Below are positions 10,056 to 19,190 of a stretch of 64,000 nucleotides of DNA, one piece after another. Within the stretch, counting starts at the first letter, position 1. Each line of letters begins with the position of its first letter. The notes under the pieces were generated by a model, which saw nothing but the letters and a program-made list of their open reading frames with translations, searched no databases and was not told the DNA's origin. The DNA comes from Mixta hanseatica. Lineage in GTDB: Bacteria; Pseudomonadota; Gammaproteobacteria; Enterobacterales; Enterobacteriaceae. The stretch lies in the NCBI RefSeq assembly GCF_023517775.1, contig NZ_CP082904.1, positions 1,488,001-1,552,000 on the forward strand, given 5' to 3'. A program made the position numbers and the translations under genes.

Positions 10056-10085
10056 CAGGACGCTGAAGCAGGACAGTATGCAGAG

Positions 10086-10113
10086 CCGACCGTTAAGCAC
10101 GGTCGGTTTTTTT
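10086..10113 (+). terminator. Rho-independent terminator of bglX
   Basis: CCGACCGT pairs with ACGGTCGG around a 5-base loop and is followed by seven T residues. It sits about 80 bp after the bglX stop codon and faces the end of the minus-strand ygfF gene. Confidence 0.88.
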
Positions 10114-10130
10114 GTTTTTAAGCGTGTGAC

Positions 10131-10880
10131 TTACCTGCCGCCAGCCATATCGAGAAAGCTGCCGGTTACGTAGGAGGCTTCATCGGAGAGCAGCCAGGCA
10201 ATCGCCTGCGCCACCTCTTCGGGTTGGCCGCCGCGCTTCATCGGCAGGTTATCTTTCACTCGATCGACGCGTCCCGGCTCGCCGCCGTCGGCATGCATCT
10301 CGGTGTAAATCAGACCTGGCCGCACGGCGTTAACGCGGATGCCCTGCGCCGCCACTTCCAGTGCCAGGCCGGTCGTTAGCGTATCAACAGCGCCTTTCGA
10401 GGCGGCATAGTCAACATACTCATGCGGCGCGCCAAGCCGTGAGGCCGCAGACGAGACGTTAACAATCGCGCCGCCCTGACCGCCGTGGCGCAGCGCCATA
10501 CGCTTCACCGCTTCACGCGCGCAGATAAAGCTGCCGCTGACGTTAGTAGCGAAAACCGTGGCGATACGCCGGGCATCAAGTTGCTCAATTGAGGCCTGCT
10601 GCTGCAGGATACCGGCATTATTCACCAGTCCGGTTAGCGGGCCAAGCTGGCGATCGATCTGTTGGAACATCGCCACCACCTGCTCTTCATCGGCAATATC
10701 CGCCGCTATCGCGATGGCGCTGCCGCCGCGCTGACGAATCAGCGCCACGACCTCTTCCGCTCGCGCCTGCTGGCTGCGATAGTTAATGCAGATCGTATGG
10801 CCTTTTTGCGCTAACAGCAGCGCAGTAGCGCGGCCAATACCGCGGCTCCCGCCGGTAATCAAGGTGATGTTATTTTTCAT
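10131..10880 (-). CDS. ygfF: SDR-family oxidoreductase, YgfF-like
   Basis: A 249-residue short-chain dehydrogenase/reductase of the Rossmann fold. The N-terminal TGGSRGIG motif binds NAD(P). NNAG near residue 87, a catalytic Ser in VNVSSAAS, and YXXXK in YAASK complete the classical site. PGLIYTEMHADGGEPGRVDRVK and the C-terminal SYVTGSFLDMAGG are nearly the same as in E. coli YgfF, whose substrate is not known. It is a single gene ending tail to tail with bglX. Upstream is a terminator that isolates it from the next minus-strand gene. Confidence 0.88.
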   Translation of the reverse strand: MKNNITLITGGSRGIGRATALLLAQKGHTICINYRSQQARAEEVVALIRQRGGSAIAIAADIADEEQVVAMFQQIDRQLGPLTGLVNNAGILQQQASIEQLDARRIATVFATNVSGSFICAREAVKRMALRHGGQGGAIVNVSSAASRLGAPHEYVDYAASKGAVDTLTTGLALEVAAQGIRVNAVRPGLIYTEMHADGGEPGRVDRVKDNLPMKRGGQPEEVAQAIAWLLSDEASYVTGSFLDMAGGR

Positions 10881-10950
10881 GGGTGAGGTCCGTCTGGCGA
10901 TATTTTTAAAGGAAGATGATTGATTAAAACAGATTTAACATAAATTTTAC

Positions 10951-10985
10951 AAATAAAAAGCCGATCGGCAGCCAACCGATCGGCT
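10951..10985 (-). terminator. Terminator of the yciF-like gene
   Basis: AGCCGATCGG and CCGATCGGCT form a perfect 10-bp stem around a 7-base loop. On the minus strand it is followed by TTTTTATTT. It lies about 50 bp downstream of the YciF-like gene stop. Confidence 0.88.
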
Positions 10986-11037
10986 CATTCATGCTCTGCT
11001 AAAAACGCCTGATGAGATCACTTCATGATTGCCACCG

Positions 11038-11529
11038 TCAGGCAGCGTGCTGATTAACCTGCTGTTCTGCCAGCATGGTGAGTTTCTCATCGGTCGCTTT
11101 TTCTTCGTCCAGGGTATTTTGCAGGATAGAAATAACGTTGTCGTAACCCAGATTTTTCGCCAGCGCCATTAACGAGCCGTAGCTGGAGATTTCATAATGT
11201 TCGACTTTCTGAGCGGCAACGATCAGGCCCGCATCGCGCACTGGCCCTTCTTCCACTTCCTGAATAATCTCCTCGCCTTCTTTGATCAATCCTTCCATTG
11301 CGACACAGGTGACACTTTCCATTTCCACATTGTCGAGAGACTGGATAACCTGATCGAGGCGTTCGATATGGCCTTTGGTCTCTTCCAGGTGCTGTTTAAA
11401 TCCTTCGACAAGTTGAGTTTCAGTGGCGGCCTCGGCCATTTTCGGCAGTGCCTTGGTTAACTGAACTTCAGCACTGTAAACATCGCTTAGAGTATGAACA
11501 AACAGATCGTTTAACGATTGCATAGTCAT
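11038..11529 (-). CDS. yciF: Ferritin-like DUF892 protein, YciF family
   Basis: A 163-residue four-helix ferritin-fold protein like E. coli YciF, a stress-induced dimer whose function is not fixed. Shared stretches include SDVYSAEVQLTKAL, FKQHLEETKGHIERLDQV, CVAMEGLIKEG and AAQKVEHYEISSYG. The Glu and His residues of the last two helices lie where a di-metal site sits in ferritin-like proteins. The open frame begins at 11577, but the ATG at 11529 has a GGGAG site 9 bases upstream and matches the family N-terminus (MTMQSLNDLF against MNMKTIEDVF). In E. coli yciF sits with yciE and yciG; here neither is present. The name is by similarity only. Confidence 0.85.
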   Translation of the reverse strand: MTMQSLNDLFVHTLSDVYSAEVQLTKALPKMAEAATETQLVEGFKQHLEETKGHIERLDQVIQSLDNVEMESVTCVAMEGLIKEGEEIIQEVEEGPVRDAGLIVAAQKVEHYEISSYGSLMALAKNLGYDNVISILQNTLDEEKATDEKLTMLAEQQVNQHAA

Positions 11530-11785
11530 AACGCTTATCTCCCTATTAATTAGGTGTTGGTGTGCTGCGGTTGCCATAAAAGCCTGGTAGAAGGTATGAC
11601 GGCAGGCAAATCATCTGCGTTTCGCTTACAAGCGGATGAAAGATAACGTTTTCCCGGGATTTATACTTTGCTTACTGAATATTGATCTTATTAATCAACC
11701 GTTTGCTGCAGGCGTAATTCTGCGTAAAAGAGTGTATGAGTTTATTGCAGAGCGTGCCGGCAGGCAGAGAAGTGATGGATATATA

Positions 11786-12658
11786 ATGGAATTCTTACGC
11801 AGACGTATTGAAAAGCAGGTTTTCCGCATCAATGGGCTTTCGCTTAATGAGTTTGACCTCTCTCAGCCGCCGGGCGATCCCGGACTGTTTGGGCCAGACA
11901 GCCAGGTTTGGCCGGTGCACGGTGATTTTACTTCGATGCTGTGCGGCGGCATCGGCGCGCTGCTGCTACAGATGCTGCATCCTTCGGCGCTGGCGGGCGT
12001 TTGGGATCACTCCTCTTTTCGTCAGGATATGCTGGGTCGTTTGCGCCGTACCAGTCAGTTTGTTGCGGTCACCACCTTCGGCAATCGCGCCGATGCACTA
12101 ACGCTGATTGAACGGGTAAAGCGCATTCATTTACAGGTGAACGGCGTCGACGCTTACGGAAATCCCTATGCTGCCAGCGATCCCGCGCTATTAACCTGGG
12201 TGCATGTCGCCGAAGCCAGCTGTTTTCTTGCCGCCCATTTGCGTTATAAAAACCCGGCGCTCAGCCTTGCCGAACAGGATCTTTACTATGCGCAGGCGGC
12301 TCGGGTCGCCGAAGCGCTGGGCGCACGGCAGGTGCCCAAAAGCGTGCAGGCGGTAGAGGCGTGGCTGCAACAAATGCGTCCGCAACTGCGCTGTGACGAT
12401 CGTACGCAGGACGTCATCAGGCTGTTGCGGCAGGCGCCGGCGCCCAGCCGACCGGCGAAACTGGTGATGGGCACGCTTATGGAGGCGGGCATGGGGCTGC
12501 TGCCCGACTGGGCGCAGCAGATGAGCGGCCTGTCCCGCAGCGCGCGGCGCCAGGCGACTATCGATCGACGCATCCGCCTGCTGGCGGCGATACTGCGCTG
12601 GTCGGTGCGCAATGGTGCCTGGCCGCGCGCAATGCGGCGTATGGGGCGCGATTTTTGA
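11786..12658 (+). CDS. MpaB/rubber-oxygenase-type protein (DUF2236)
   Basis: A 290-residue all-helical protein of the DUF2236 family, which includes the fungal oxygenase MpaB and bacterial latex-clearing oxygenases. The family core is clear: VHGDFTSMLCGGIGALLLQMLHP, then GVWDHSSFRQDMLGRLRRTSQF, then WVHVAEASCF. Some members bind heme b through conserved histidines. The native substrate here is unknown. The frame is open from 11636, but the start at 11786 agrees with where the family domain begins; its ribosome binding site (TGATGGA) is weak, so the start is uncertain. The gene is divergent from the yciF-like gene. Confidence 0.75.
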   Translation: MEFLRRRIEKQVFRINGLSLNEFDLSQPPGDPGLFGPDSQVWPVHGDFTSMLCGGIGALLLQMLHPSALAGVWDHSSFRQDMLGRLRRTSQFVAVTTFGNRADALTLIERVKRIHLQVNGVDAYGNPYAASDPALLTWVHVAEASCFLAAHLRYKNPALSLAEQDLYYAQAARVAEALGARQVPKSVQAVEAWLQQMRPQLRCDDRTQDVIRLLRQAPAPSRPAKLVMGTLMEAGMGLLPDWAQQMSGLSRSARRQATIDRRIRLLAAILRWSVRNGAWPRAMRRMGRDF

Positions 12659-12747
12659 GATTATTACCCTTGCCGCTGTGTCGCAATAAGCGAGATCCTG
12701 CTCTATTCTCGGGGAAGCTGGATTCCTCCACGTTGCGTTGAGGCACT

Positions 12748-13857
12748 ATGACATATTCGCAGTTGATTGCTGAGGTAACCAATCAGCAACAGACGTTAAC
12801 CGCCATCATCGAACAGACTGAACGGGCCGCCTATTTTTATATTTGGCCCACCGAGCCGTTTCGCTCGCGTTTCGCAGTGCGCGGCTGCTGGTTGCGTAAC
12901 CTGCTGCCCGCGCCGTTTGAAGAGGACAGCGCGGCGATAGAGCAGGGGATCGCGCCGCTGCTGAGCGCCGACTGCTGTCGCACGCTGGAAGCCGAGCCGC
13001 CGCTCGATCCGGCCGGTCTGCAAATTATCTGGGAGCCGACCGACGACGGCGCAGCGGTCTGGTATCAGGGGCAACTGCTGGCGGTGATCCCCGGCTGGAG
13101 CCTTTATCAGAATAAGCAGGTCAGCTTTTCAGCGGGCTGCATCAAAGAAAATCGCCTGACCGCGCCGCTGGGATCGGCCTCGACCAATCACTATTACGCT
13201 CAGGCGCTGGCGCACCGCCAGTTCTGGCGCGACTGGCATGACGGGCATCTCTGGCAGCCGGTGCAGCACGATCTGCTGCAAAGCTACGAATCCCACTATG
13301 GTCCTTCGCTCAAATATTACACTATCGACCAGGGGCAGTGGCCGCCAATGGCGATTTCACAACATTATCATCAGGGTGTCTGGTACTTCTTCACCCTGGG
13401 CATGTGTATCCGACCGATGCCGTGGGTTGATTTTCTTTATGAAGATCTGGCGCCTCAGTATCGCCGTACGGAGCTGGCGATGGCGATTGATGCGGAAGTG
13501 ATGACGGAAGATAACGCTATCCAGATGGCCAGCGCGCTGGCTAACTATGCGCACTACCCCTGGAGCAGTCTGAACTGGCTGGGCGAAGGCCATACGCTGC
13601 CTTCCTCTGTTGCGCCGGTGGGTTTTGAAGGATTTCTGCTTTCCGCTACGCTGGGCACGGAAGGCGGTCAGTTCGCCTTGCCGAAACGCGAAGGCGAGCG
13701 GGTGAATTTACTGTGGGCTACGCCGGTTACTGCCACTGAACAGGCCTTTGCCCAGGCGGATGACGAAGGCGGCATTCAGCTGGTGACGCGCCTGTTGCAG
13801 TACGGCGCCACGCATATCTTCCGCCCCCGTCAGCAGGTGGTTGAGCAGGAGGAGTAA
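12748..13857 (+). CDS. SUFU-domain protein of unknown function
   Basis: A 369-residue soluble protein without signal peptide or membrane segments. The central part (ISQHYHQGVWYFFTLGMCIRPMP, then YRRTELAM) resembles bacterial suppressor-of-fused (SUFU) domains, which in other bacteria often occur as immunity or scaffold proteins. The tail VNLLWATPVTATE fits the same domain. The N-terminal 150 residues have no family I recognise. It lies 89 bp after the DUF2236 gene in the same direction and may be co-transcribed. No toxin gene is adjacent, so an immunity role is not supported by context. The SUFU assignment is from memory of the family pattern and is moderate. Confidence 0.6.
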   Translation: MTYSQLIAEVTNQQQTLTAIIEQTERAAYFYIWPTEPFRSRFAVRGCWLRNLLPAPFEEDSAAIEQGIAPLLSADCCRTLEAEPPLDPAGLQIIWEPTDDGAAVWYQGQLLAVIPGWSLYQNKQVSFSAGCIKENRLTAPLGSASTNHYYAQALAHRQFWRDWHDGHLWQPVQHDLLQSYESHYGPSLKYYTIDQGQWPPMAISQHYHQGVWYFFTLGMCIRPMPWVDFLYEDLAPQYRRTELAMAIDAEVMTEDNAIQMASALANYAHYPWSSLNWLGEGHTLPSSVAPVGFEGFLLSATLGTEGGQFALPKREGERVNLLWATPVTATEQAFAQADDEGGIQLVTRLLQYGATHIFRPRQQVVEQEE

Positions 13858-14012
13858 CGCCCCTTTTTCTGGTTTTTTCTGTTACGGATGATTCCCGCCT
13901 TCACGCCTGGCAATATTTTTGTAAAGTGTGACAGCGATCGCCTAAAGTAAGGTTTTTACATGCCGTTAACATCAGAAGGGCAATAAGGCCCTTCTTGTTA
14001 CCGAGTGTGGTC

Positions 14013-15908
14013 ATGTTAAAAACAACGCAGGCACGCTTTACGGCGGCGATCGTCGCCTTTTTCCTGGTGCTGATGGTGATTACCGTTGTGGTAATCAACC
14101 TTTTTGTCGCCCCGCAGTTAAAAAATAACGAAGAACGCCTGGTGCGCTACGAAGTGGATACGCTCGCCGCACGCATCATTGAACAGATGAATCGCGTTCA
14201 GGCTCAGCAGCGCACCATTACCGAAGCGGTGAGCGTGCTGGAAAGCGCCGCTATTGATAATCTGCTGCCGGCGCTGGTCAACCAATATCACGACAGTAAC
14301 GTTTTTGGCGGCGGCATCTGGCCGTTGCCGAACATGCGCGCCGCGGACCGGGAAAAATTCAGCACCTTTTTTGCCCGTGACGCCAGCAACCAGCTGCAGC
14401 TGAACACCTTCTGGAACTCGCCGGAAGCGGATCGCTACTATGAGCAGCCCTGGTATAAAGCGGGGCTCGCCGCCCGGCAGGGCGAATGCGCCTGGGCTAA
14501 CGCTTATCAGGATGCCGCCAGCCCGCAGCCACGCACTAACTGTGCGATGGCTATCTATCGCAACGGCGCGGTCTGGGGCGTCGCCACTATCGACGTAACG
14601 CTGGGGTTCTTTAACCATCTGGCGAAAGAGATGGGCGCAGCGATATCGGGTCGCGTACTGATCGTCGAGGCCGATGGCAAAGTGGTCGGCAATGCGGCGC
14701 TGGTTAATGGCACGCCAAAGCTGCAATATCTGAACGAGCTTAACCTGCCGATGGCCGCGCCGCTGAAAGCGCTGCTGGCGAACGCTGGCAAGCAGCCGGT
14801 GGAAAGCCAGTATCAAAGCGAAGAGGGCGACCGTACGCTGTTTGTGCAGCAGATTGCCGGCAGCCCCTGGTATCTGGCCAGCGATGTGCCGACCAGCCTG
14901 TTAACCCAGCAGACCCACTCTATGATTACGCGGCTCGGTATGGTACAGGTGCCGTTAGCTATCATACTGCTGCTGGTGCTGCTGGGCTTTATCCGCAGCA
15001 TGATGAAACGCCTGAGCCTGCTTAACGACAATATCCTGGCGCTGTCGACCGGCGGAGCCGATTTAACTCAACGCCTGCCGGCCAGCAACAGCCCGGAATT
15101 TAACGCCGTGGCGCAAAGTTTTAACGACTTTATCAGCTATCTTCAGGGGCTGATGCGGCAAGTGGGCGACAGCGCGCTGGCCATTACCTCGGCCTCCCGC
15201 CAAATCGCCAGCGGCAACCTCGATCTCTCGGCGCGTACCGAAGAGCAGTCCAGCTCAATTGTGCAAACCGCAGCCTCAATGGAAGAGTTAACCGGCACCG
15301 TGCGTCAGAATGCGGACAACGCCACCCACGCCAACCAGCTGGCGGGCGAGGCCTCGAAAGTGGCGGAGCGCGGTACCGGCGTGGTGCGGCAGGTGGTGGC
15401 GACCATGGGCGAAATTGATGCCTCTTCGCGTAAGGTGGTGGATATTATCGGCGTGATCGACAGTATCGCCTTCCAGACTAATATCCTGGCGTTGAACGCG
15501 GCGGTGGAAGCCGCGCGGGCCGGGGAGCAAGGACGCGGCTTCGCCGTAGTAGCCAGCGAGGTGCGCAATCTGGCGCAGCGCTCCGCCAACTCGGCGCGCG
15601 AAATTAAAAAGCTGATTGAAACCTCGGTAGCGAATATTGATGCGGGCAGCCAGTTGGTAAACGAAGCGGGCCGCACCATGGATGAGCTGATGCAGGGCGT
15701 CAGCAGCGTGACCACGCTGATGAGTGAAATCATGTCCGCCAGCCGCGAACAGAGCATGGGAATCGAGCAGGTAAACGTGGCGATTAACCAGCTGGACAGC
15801 ACCACGCAGCAGAACGCCGCGCTGGTAGAGCAGGTTTCCGCCGCCGCTCAGGCGATGGAAGAGCAGAGCGTGCAGCTGGAGCAGGTGGTGACCCGTTTCA
15901 AACTGTAA
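14013..15908 (+). CDS. Methyl-accepting chemotaxis protein
   Basis: A transmembrane chemoreceptor of about 631 residues. It has a first membrane helix (residues 10-33), a long periplasmic Cache-like sensor of about 260 residues, a second helix ([18 protein letters not shown]), a HAMP linker and a cytoplasmic signalling domain. The hairpin tip [20 protein letters not shown], which contacts CheA and CheW, is intact. The C-terminus stops at VVTRFKL and lacks the NWETF-type CheR/CheB docking peptide. The ligand cannot be read from the sequence. Of two in-frame starts (13995 and 14013) the second places the first helix normally. The gene is single; no che or flagellar genes are in the window. Confidence 0.92.
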   Translation: MLKTTQARFTAAIVAFFLVLMVITVVVINLFVAPQLKNNEERLVRYEVDTLAARIIEQMNRVQAQQRTITEAVSVLESAAIDNLLPALVNQYHDSNVFGGGIWPLPNMRAADREKFSTFFARDASNQLQLNTFWNSPEADRYYEQPWYKAGLAARQGECAWANAYQDAASPQPRTNCAMAIYRNGAVWGVATIDVTLGFFNHLAKEMGAAISGRVLIVEADGKVVGNAALVNGTPKLQYLNELNLPMAAPLKALLANAGKQPVESQYQSEEGDRTLFVQQIAGSPWYLASDVPTSLLTQQTHSMITRLGMVQVPLAIILLLVLLGFIRSMMKRLSLLNDNILALSTGGADLTQRLPASNSPEFNAVAQSFNDFISYLQGLMRQVGDSALAITSASRQIASGNLDLSARTEEQSSSIVQTAASMEELTGTVRQNADNATHANQLAGEASKVAERGTGVVRQVVATMGEIDASSRKVVDIIGVIDSIAFQTNILALNAAVEAARAGEQGRGFAVVASEVRNLAQRSANSAREIKKLIETSVANIDAGSQLVNEAGRTMDELMQGVSSVTTLMSEIMSASREQSMGIEQVNVAINQLDSTTQQNAALVEQVSAAAQAMEEQSVQLEQVVTRFKL

Positions 15909-15924
15909 GCGTGCCGGCGACAGG

Positions 15925-15950
15925 CTCCGCTGTCTCTACAGGCAGCGGAG
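15925..15950 (+). repeat. Inverted repeat after the chemoreceptor gene
   Basis: CTCCGCTG pairs with CAGCGGAG across a 10-base loop, starting 17 bp after the stop codon. There is no T-run, so this is only a possible terminator. Confidence 0.45.
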
Positions 15951-16068
15951 CAAAGAGGCTAAGCAGGTTACTTTTTTGTACATATTATGATGATTAACAG
16001 GAGTTTTTTTCCGGCAGAAGGCCCGGCAGATATGCCACAATAGTTGGGATTAATCTGAAGGAGCCCGT

Positions 16069-16632
16069 ATGTCCGCTATTGAAGTTATCCTTGTCGATCA
16101 TCTTGATCGCCCGACCGGCAAAATGGAGAAGCTGGAGGTGCATGAAAAAGGTTTACTGCATCGCGCGGTCACGGTGTATGTCTTTAACCATCAACATCAG
16201 CTGTTATTGCAGCGCCGCGCCAGCGGTAAATACCACTGCGGCGGCTTGTGGAGCAATACCTGTTGCGGCCATCCTTACCCTTATGAATCGACCCAGCATG
16301 CGGCCGAACGGCGACTGCGGGAAGAGATGGGGCTGGATTTAACCCTGACGCCGATGTTTGAACTGAGCTATAACCTGCCGCTGAGCAACGGGTTGACCGA
16401 GCATGAGTATGGTCACGTATTTTTCGCCTTCAGTGATGCCCAGCCGCAGCTCAACCCTGAAGAGGCGGACGCCAGCCGCTGGCTCTCGCTGGAGGCGATT
16501 CAACAGGAGATAACGCACGACCCGGCGCGCTTTACCCCCTGGTTTTTACACACTTTCGCGCGCATTCCCGATCAGCTGACGCGCTTTATTCAGCGTGCCG
16601 GGTCGGTAAAATCCTCGGCATCCACGTCATAA
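16069..16632 (+). CDS. idi: Isopentenyl-diphosphate delta-isomerase, type I
   Basis: A cytosolic Nudix-fold enzyme (187 aa) that converts isopentenyl diphosphate to dimethylallyl diphosphate, balancing the two isoprenoid building blocks. The catalytic cysteine is expected at Cys66 in NTCCGHP, and the metal/acid Glu lies in the HEYGH motif. The Nudix segment AAERRLREEMG is present. A GAAGGAG site precedes the ATG. The last 43 bases overlap the 3' end of the convergent MFS gene, so the C-terminal tail (QRAGSVKSSASTS) is encoded opposite that gene. No carotenoid genes are nearby. Confidence 0.95.
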   Translation: MSAIEVILVDHLDRPTGKMEKLEVHEKGLLHRAVTVYVFNHQHQLLLQRRASGKYHCGGLWSNTCCGHPYPYESTQHAAERRLREEMGLDLTLTPMFELSYNLPLSNGLTEHEYGHVFFAFSDAQPQLNPEEADASRWLSLEAIQQEITHDPARFTPWFLHTFARIPDQLTRFIQRAGSVKSSASTS

Positions 16633-18071
16633 CCCGACGGCTCCCAGCGCACCAGCAGCAACGCAATCAACCCGGCCAGCGGAGCCAGCACGATTACCCA
16701 AAACACGCCGGTATCCAGCATCGCTGTCAGCAGCGGGAATAAAAACAGCGACAGCGTTGAGCTGGCGCGCATCAGAGTCTGATTCAGGCCAACGCCCACG
16801 CCGCGCAATGAGACCGGATAGCTCAGCGAAGCATAGGTCATGGTATGTGAGCCGGGACCAAAGCCCTGACCAAACAGAAACAGCGCCAGCATCGCGATCG
16901 CGGCCATCGCTTCCGGCAGCGCCTGCGGTCGGCCAATCAGTGCCAGCCCGAGCAGCGCGATAAGCTGACAAAGATAACCCGCCACCGTCATGCGCCAGGC
17001 GCCGAGCCGGGGAACCAGCCGTACCGCCAGCAGCCCGCCGACAAAAGCGAACAGCAGATTCAGCGCCAGCGAAACCAGGATAGTGGTCAGCATCGATTGC
17101 GCCAGAAAACTGGAAATAATCACCGGCAGGCCGAAGGCGACCGCGTTATAGGCAAATGAGGAAGCGATAGAGATCACCGTCGCCAGCAGCGTACGCTTCA
17201 GGTAGACACCGCGCAGCAGTGCGCCATAGTTGCGCCAGCCTGCCCGACGCGGACGCGGCTGCGCCCGTAGATCGGCATCGCTGGCGACCTGCGCGTTAAT
17301 GCCCCAGGCGCTGCGTAAAATCGCCGCCGCGCCGTGCAGATCGCCCTGATTTGCCGCCCAGACCGGCGACTCGCTCATATAGCGGCTGCGAATGGCGATA
17401 ATCACCAGTGCCGGCACCGCGCCAAATCCGAGAATGAGTCGCCACAGCCAGTCGGTATGACTTTCCGGCAGCACGCTATACAGTACCAGCACCAGCAGGT
17501 AAGAGACACTGATGGCGGCATACCAGGTCGGGCACCACATGGCGATACTGGCCGCTTTATTGCCGCGTCCCTTCAGCCGCGAAAACTCAGCCAGAAACGC
17601 CATCGCCACCGGTAAATCGATACCGACGCCGAGGCCCATAACAAAACGCGCCCCTGCCAGCACATATTCATTAGGCGCAAAGGCGCAGGCCAGCGCGGCA
17701 ACCACAAAGAAAAACATATCCGCCATAAACACCCGATAGCGGCCGATTTTATCGGTCAGATAGCCGCCAATCAGCGCGCCGATAATCGCGCCAAAGGTGA
17801 TCGCGGAGGCCACCATGCCGGCGGCGGCGGGGGTCAGATCAAACTCGCGTGCCACATCCTTCATGCCGAAGGCCAGCGCGCCCAGATCGTAAGCGTCAAG
17901 AAACACGCCGCCTAACGCAATCGCCACCACAATATGCGCATTGTTGCGTGCCTGCGTGCTGCTATTAACCAGATGTGAGACATCGGAGGGCTGGCGTATC
18001 CAGGCCGTTTCCCCTGTTGCGTCCGGGCGGTGCGTGGCTTGCTGCCCGGCTGAAGTGATCAATTCAGTCAT
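16590..18071 (-). CDS. MFS transporter, sugar/aromatic-acid porter type
   Basis: A 493-residue inner-membrane carrier with a cytoplasmic N-terminal stretch of about 45 residues and 12 predicted helices. GGVFLDAYDLGALAF starts helix 1. The loop GGYLTDKIGRYRVF is the MFS signature between helices 2 and 3. LGLGVGIDLPVAMAFLAEFSRLKGRG resembles the metabolite:H+ symporter group (ShiA, YhjE, benzoate carriers). The substrate cannot be deduced. The start has no clear ribosome binding site. Its 3' end overlaps idi tail to tail. Confidence 0.82.
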   Translation of the reverse strand: MTELITSAGQQATHRPDATGETAWIRQPSDVSHLVNSSTQARNNAHIVVAIALGGVFLDAYDLGALAFGMKDVAREFDLTPAAAGMVASAITFGAIIGALIGGYLTDKIGRYRVFMADMFFFVVAALACAFAPNEYVLAGARFVMGLGVGIDLPVAMAFLAEFSRLKGRGNKAASIAMWCPTWYAAISVSYLLVLVLYSVLPESHTDWLWRLILGFGAVPALVIIAIRSRYMSESPVWAANQGDLHGAAAILRSAWGINAQVASDADLRAQPRPRRAGWRNYGALLRGVYLKRTLLATVISIASSFAYNAVAFGLPVIISSFLAQSMLTTILVSLALNLLFAFVGGLLAVRLVPRLGAWRMTVAGYLCQLIALLGLALIGRPQALPEAMAAIAMLALFLFGQGFGPGSHTMTYASLSYPVSLRGVGVGLNQTLMRASSTLSLFLFPLLTAMLDTGVFWVIVLAPLAGLIALLLVRWEPSGYDVDAEDFTDPAR

Positions 18072-18269
18072 GATGTTAAATAAATTATAAGTGTTGGGAT
18101 TACGAGCATAACCGCATGATGCGGTACGCTAAATTCCATCTGGTTATATGTTACTTCTTACCTGCCCTAAGCCTGCGTTACGTCGCGCAGAAATATGTTA
18201 TTTATGCAGCGGGCGCCGGGATTTGCGCTACGCTTTGACAGGATAACTTTGCTAAAAAGGAAAATTGCC

Positions 18270-19190
18270 ATGGCTTTTGCTACTGCGCGTCGCGGTTTAG
18301 TCGCCTTTGCCGCCCTGATGGCGCTGGTTGGCACCGCGCAGGCCGCCGATGCGCTGCGCGTTGGTTCAAAAATCGATACGGAAGGCTCGCTGCTGGGCAA
18401 CATTATTCTGCAGGTGCTGGATAAGCATGGCGTGCCAACGGTGAACAAAATTCAGCTGGGCAATACGCAGGTGGTGCGCGGCGCCATCACGGCGGGTGAG
18501 CTGGATATCTACCCCGAATATACCGGCAATGGCGCATTTTTCTTTAATCTGGCGGGCGATGCCGCCTGGAGAAACGCGCAGGCGGGCTATGAAAAGGTTA
18601 AGACGCTGGACGCGCAGAAAAACCAGCTGATCTGGCTGACCCCCGCGCCGGCTAACAATACCTGGACCATTGCGGTACGCGGCGACCTGGCGCAGAAAAA
18701 TCAGCTTGCGTCGCTGGCCGATCTTAGCCGTTATCTTAAGCAGGGCGGCACCTTTAAGCTGGCCGCCTCCGCCGAATTTATCGAGCGCGCCGATGCGCTG
18801 CCCGCCTTTGAAAAAGCCTATGGCTTTAAGCTCGAACAGGATCAGCTACTGTCGCTGGCGGGCGGCGATACCGCCGTCACCATTAAGGCGGCGGCGCAGC
18901 AAACGTCCGGCGTGAATGCGGCAATGGCCTATGGCACCGACGGGCCGGTGGCGGCACTGGGGCTACAAACGCTCAGCGATCCTAAAGGCGTTCAGCCGAT
19001 TTACGCGCCCGCGCCGGTGATCCGCGCCGCGGCGCTGAAGCAGTACCCGGAGCTCGCTGCCTGGCTAAAACCGGTATTTAGCGCGCTGGATGAAAAAACC
19101 TTACAGTCGCTAAACGCTAAAATCGCCGTTGAAGGTCAGGATGCGAAAAAGGTGGCCGCTGAATGGCTGCAACAGCAAAAACTGCTGTGA
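18270..19190 (+). CDS. osmF: Periplasmic osmolyte-binding protein
   Basis: The substrate-binding subunit of the OsmF-YehYXW ABC importer, which in E. coli binds glycine betaine with low affinity and is induced by RpoS and osmotic stress. The 306-residue product has a signal peptide ending in GTAQA, cut before ADALRVG. The mature part follows E. coli OsmF closely: [40 protein letters not shown] and [15 protein letters not shown]. The frame is open from 18195, but the ATG at 18270 has an AAAAGG site and starts the signal peptide correctly. It opens a four-gene operon. Confidence 0.95.
   Translation: MAFATARRGLVAFAALMALVGTAQAADALRVGSKIDTEGSLLGNIILQVLDKHGVPTVNKIQLGNTQVVRGAITAGELDIYPEYTGNGAFFFNLAGDAAWRNAQAGYEKVKTLDAQKNQLIWLTPAPANNTWTIAVRGDLAQKNQLASLADLSRYLKQGGTFKLAASAEFIERADALPAFEKAYGFKLEQDQLLSLAGGDTAVTIKAAAQQTSGVNAAMAYGTDGPVAALGLQTLSDPKGVQPIYAPAPVIRAAALKQYPELAAWLKPVFSALDEKTLQSLNAKIAVEGQDAKKVAAEWLQQQKLL

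Noticed and set aside
10010..10060. Palindrome after bglX as a second gene terminator
   Set aside because: The stem is good but has no T-run on the plus strand; the terminator at 10086-10113 is much stronger, so only a repeat was listed.
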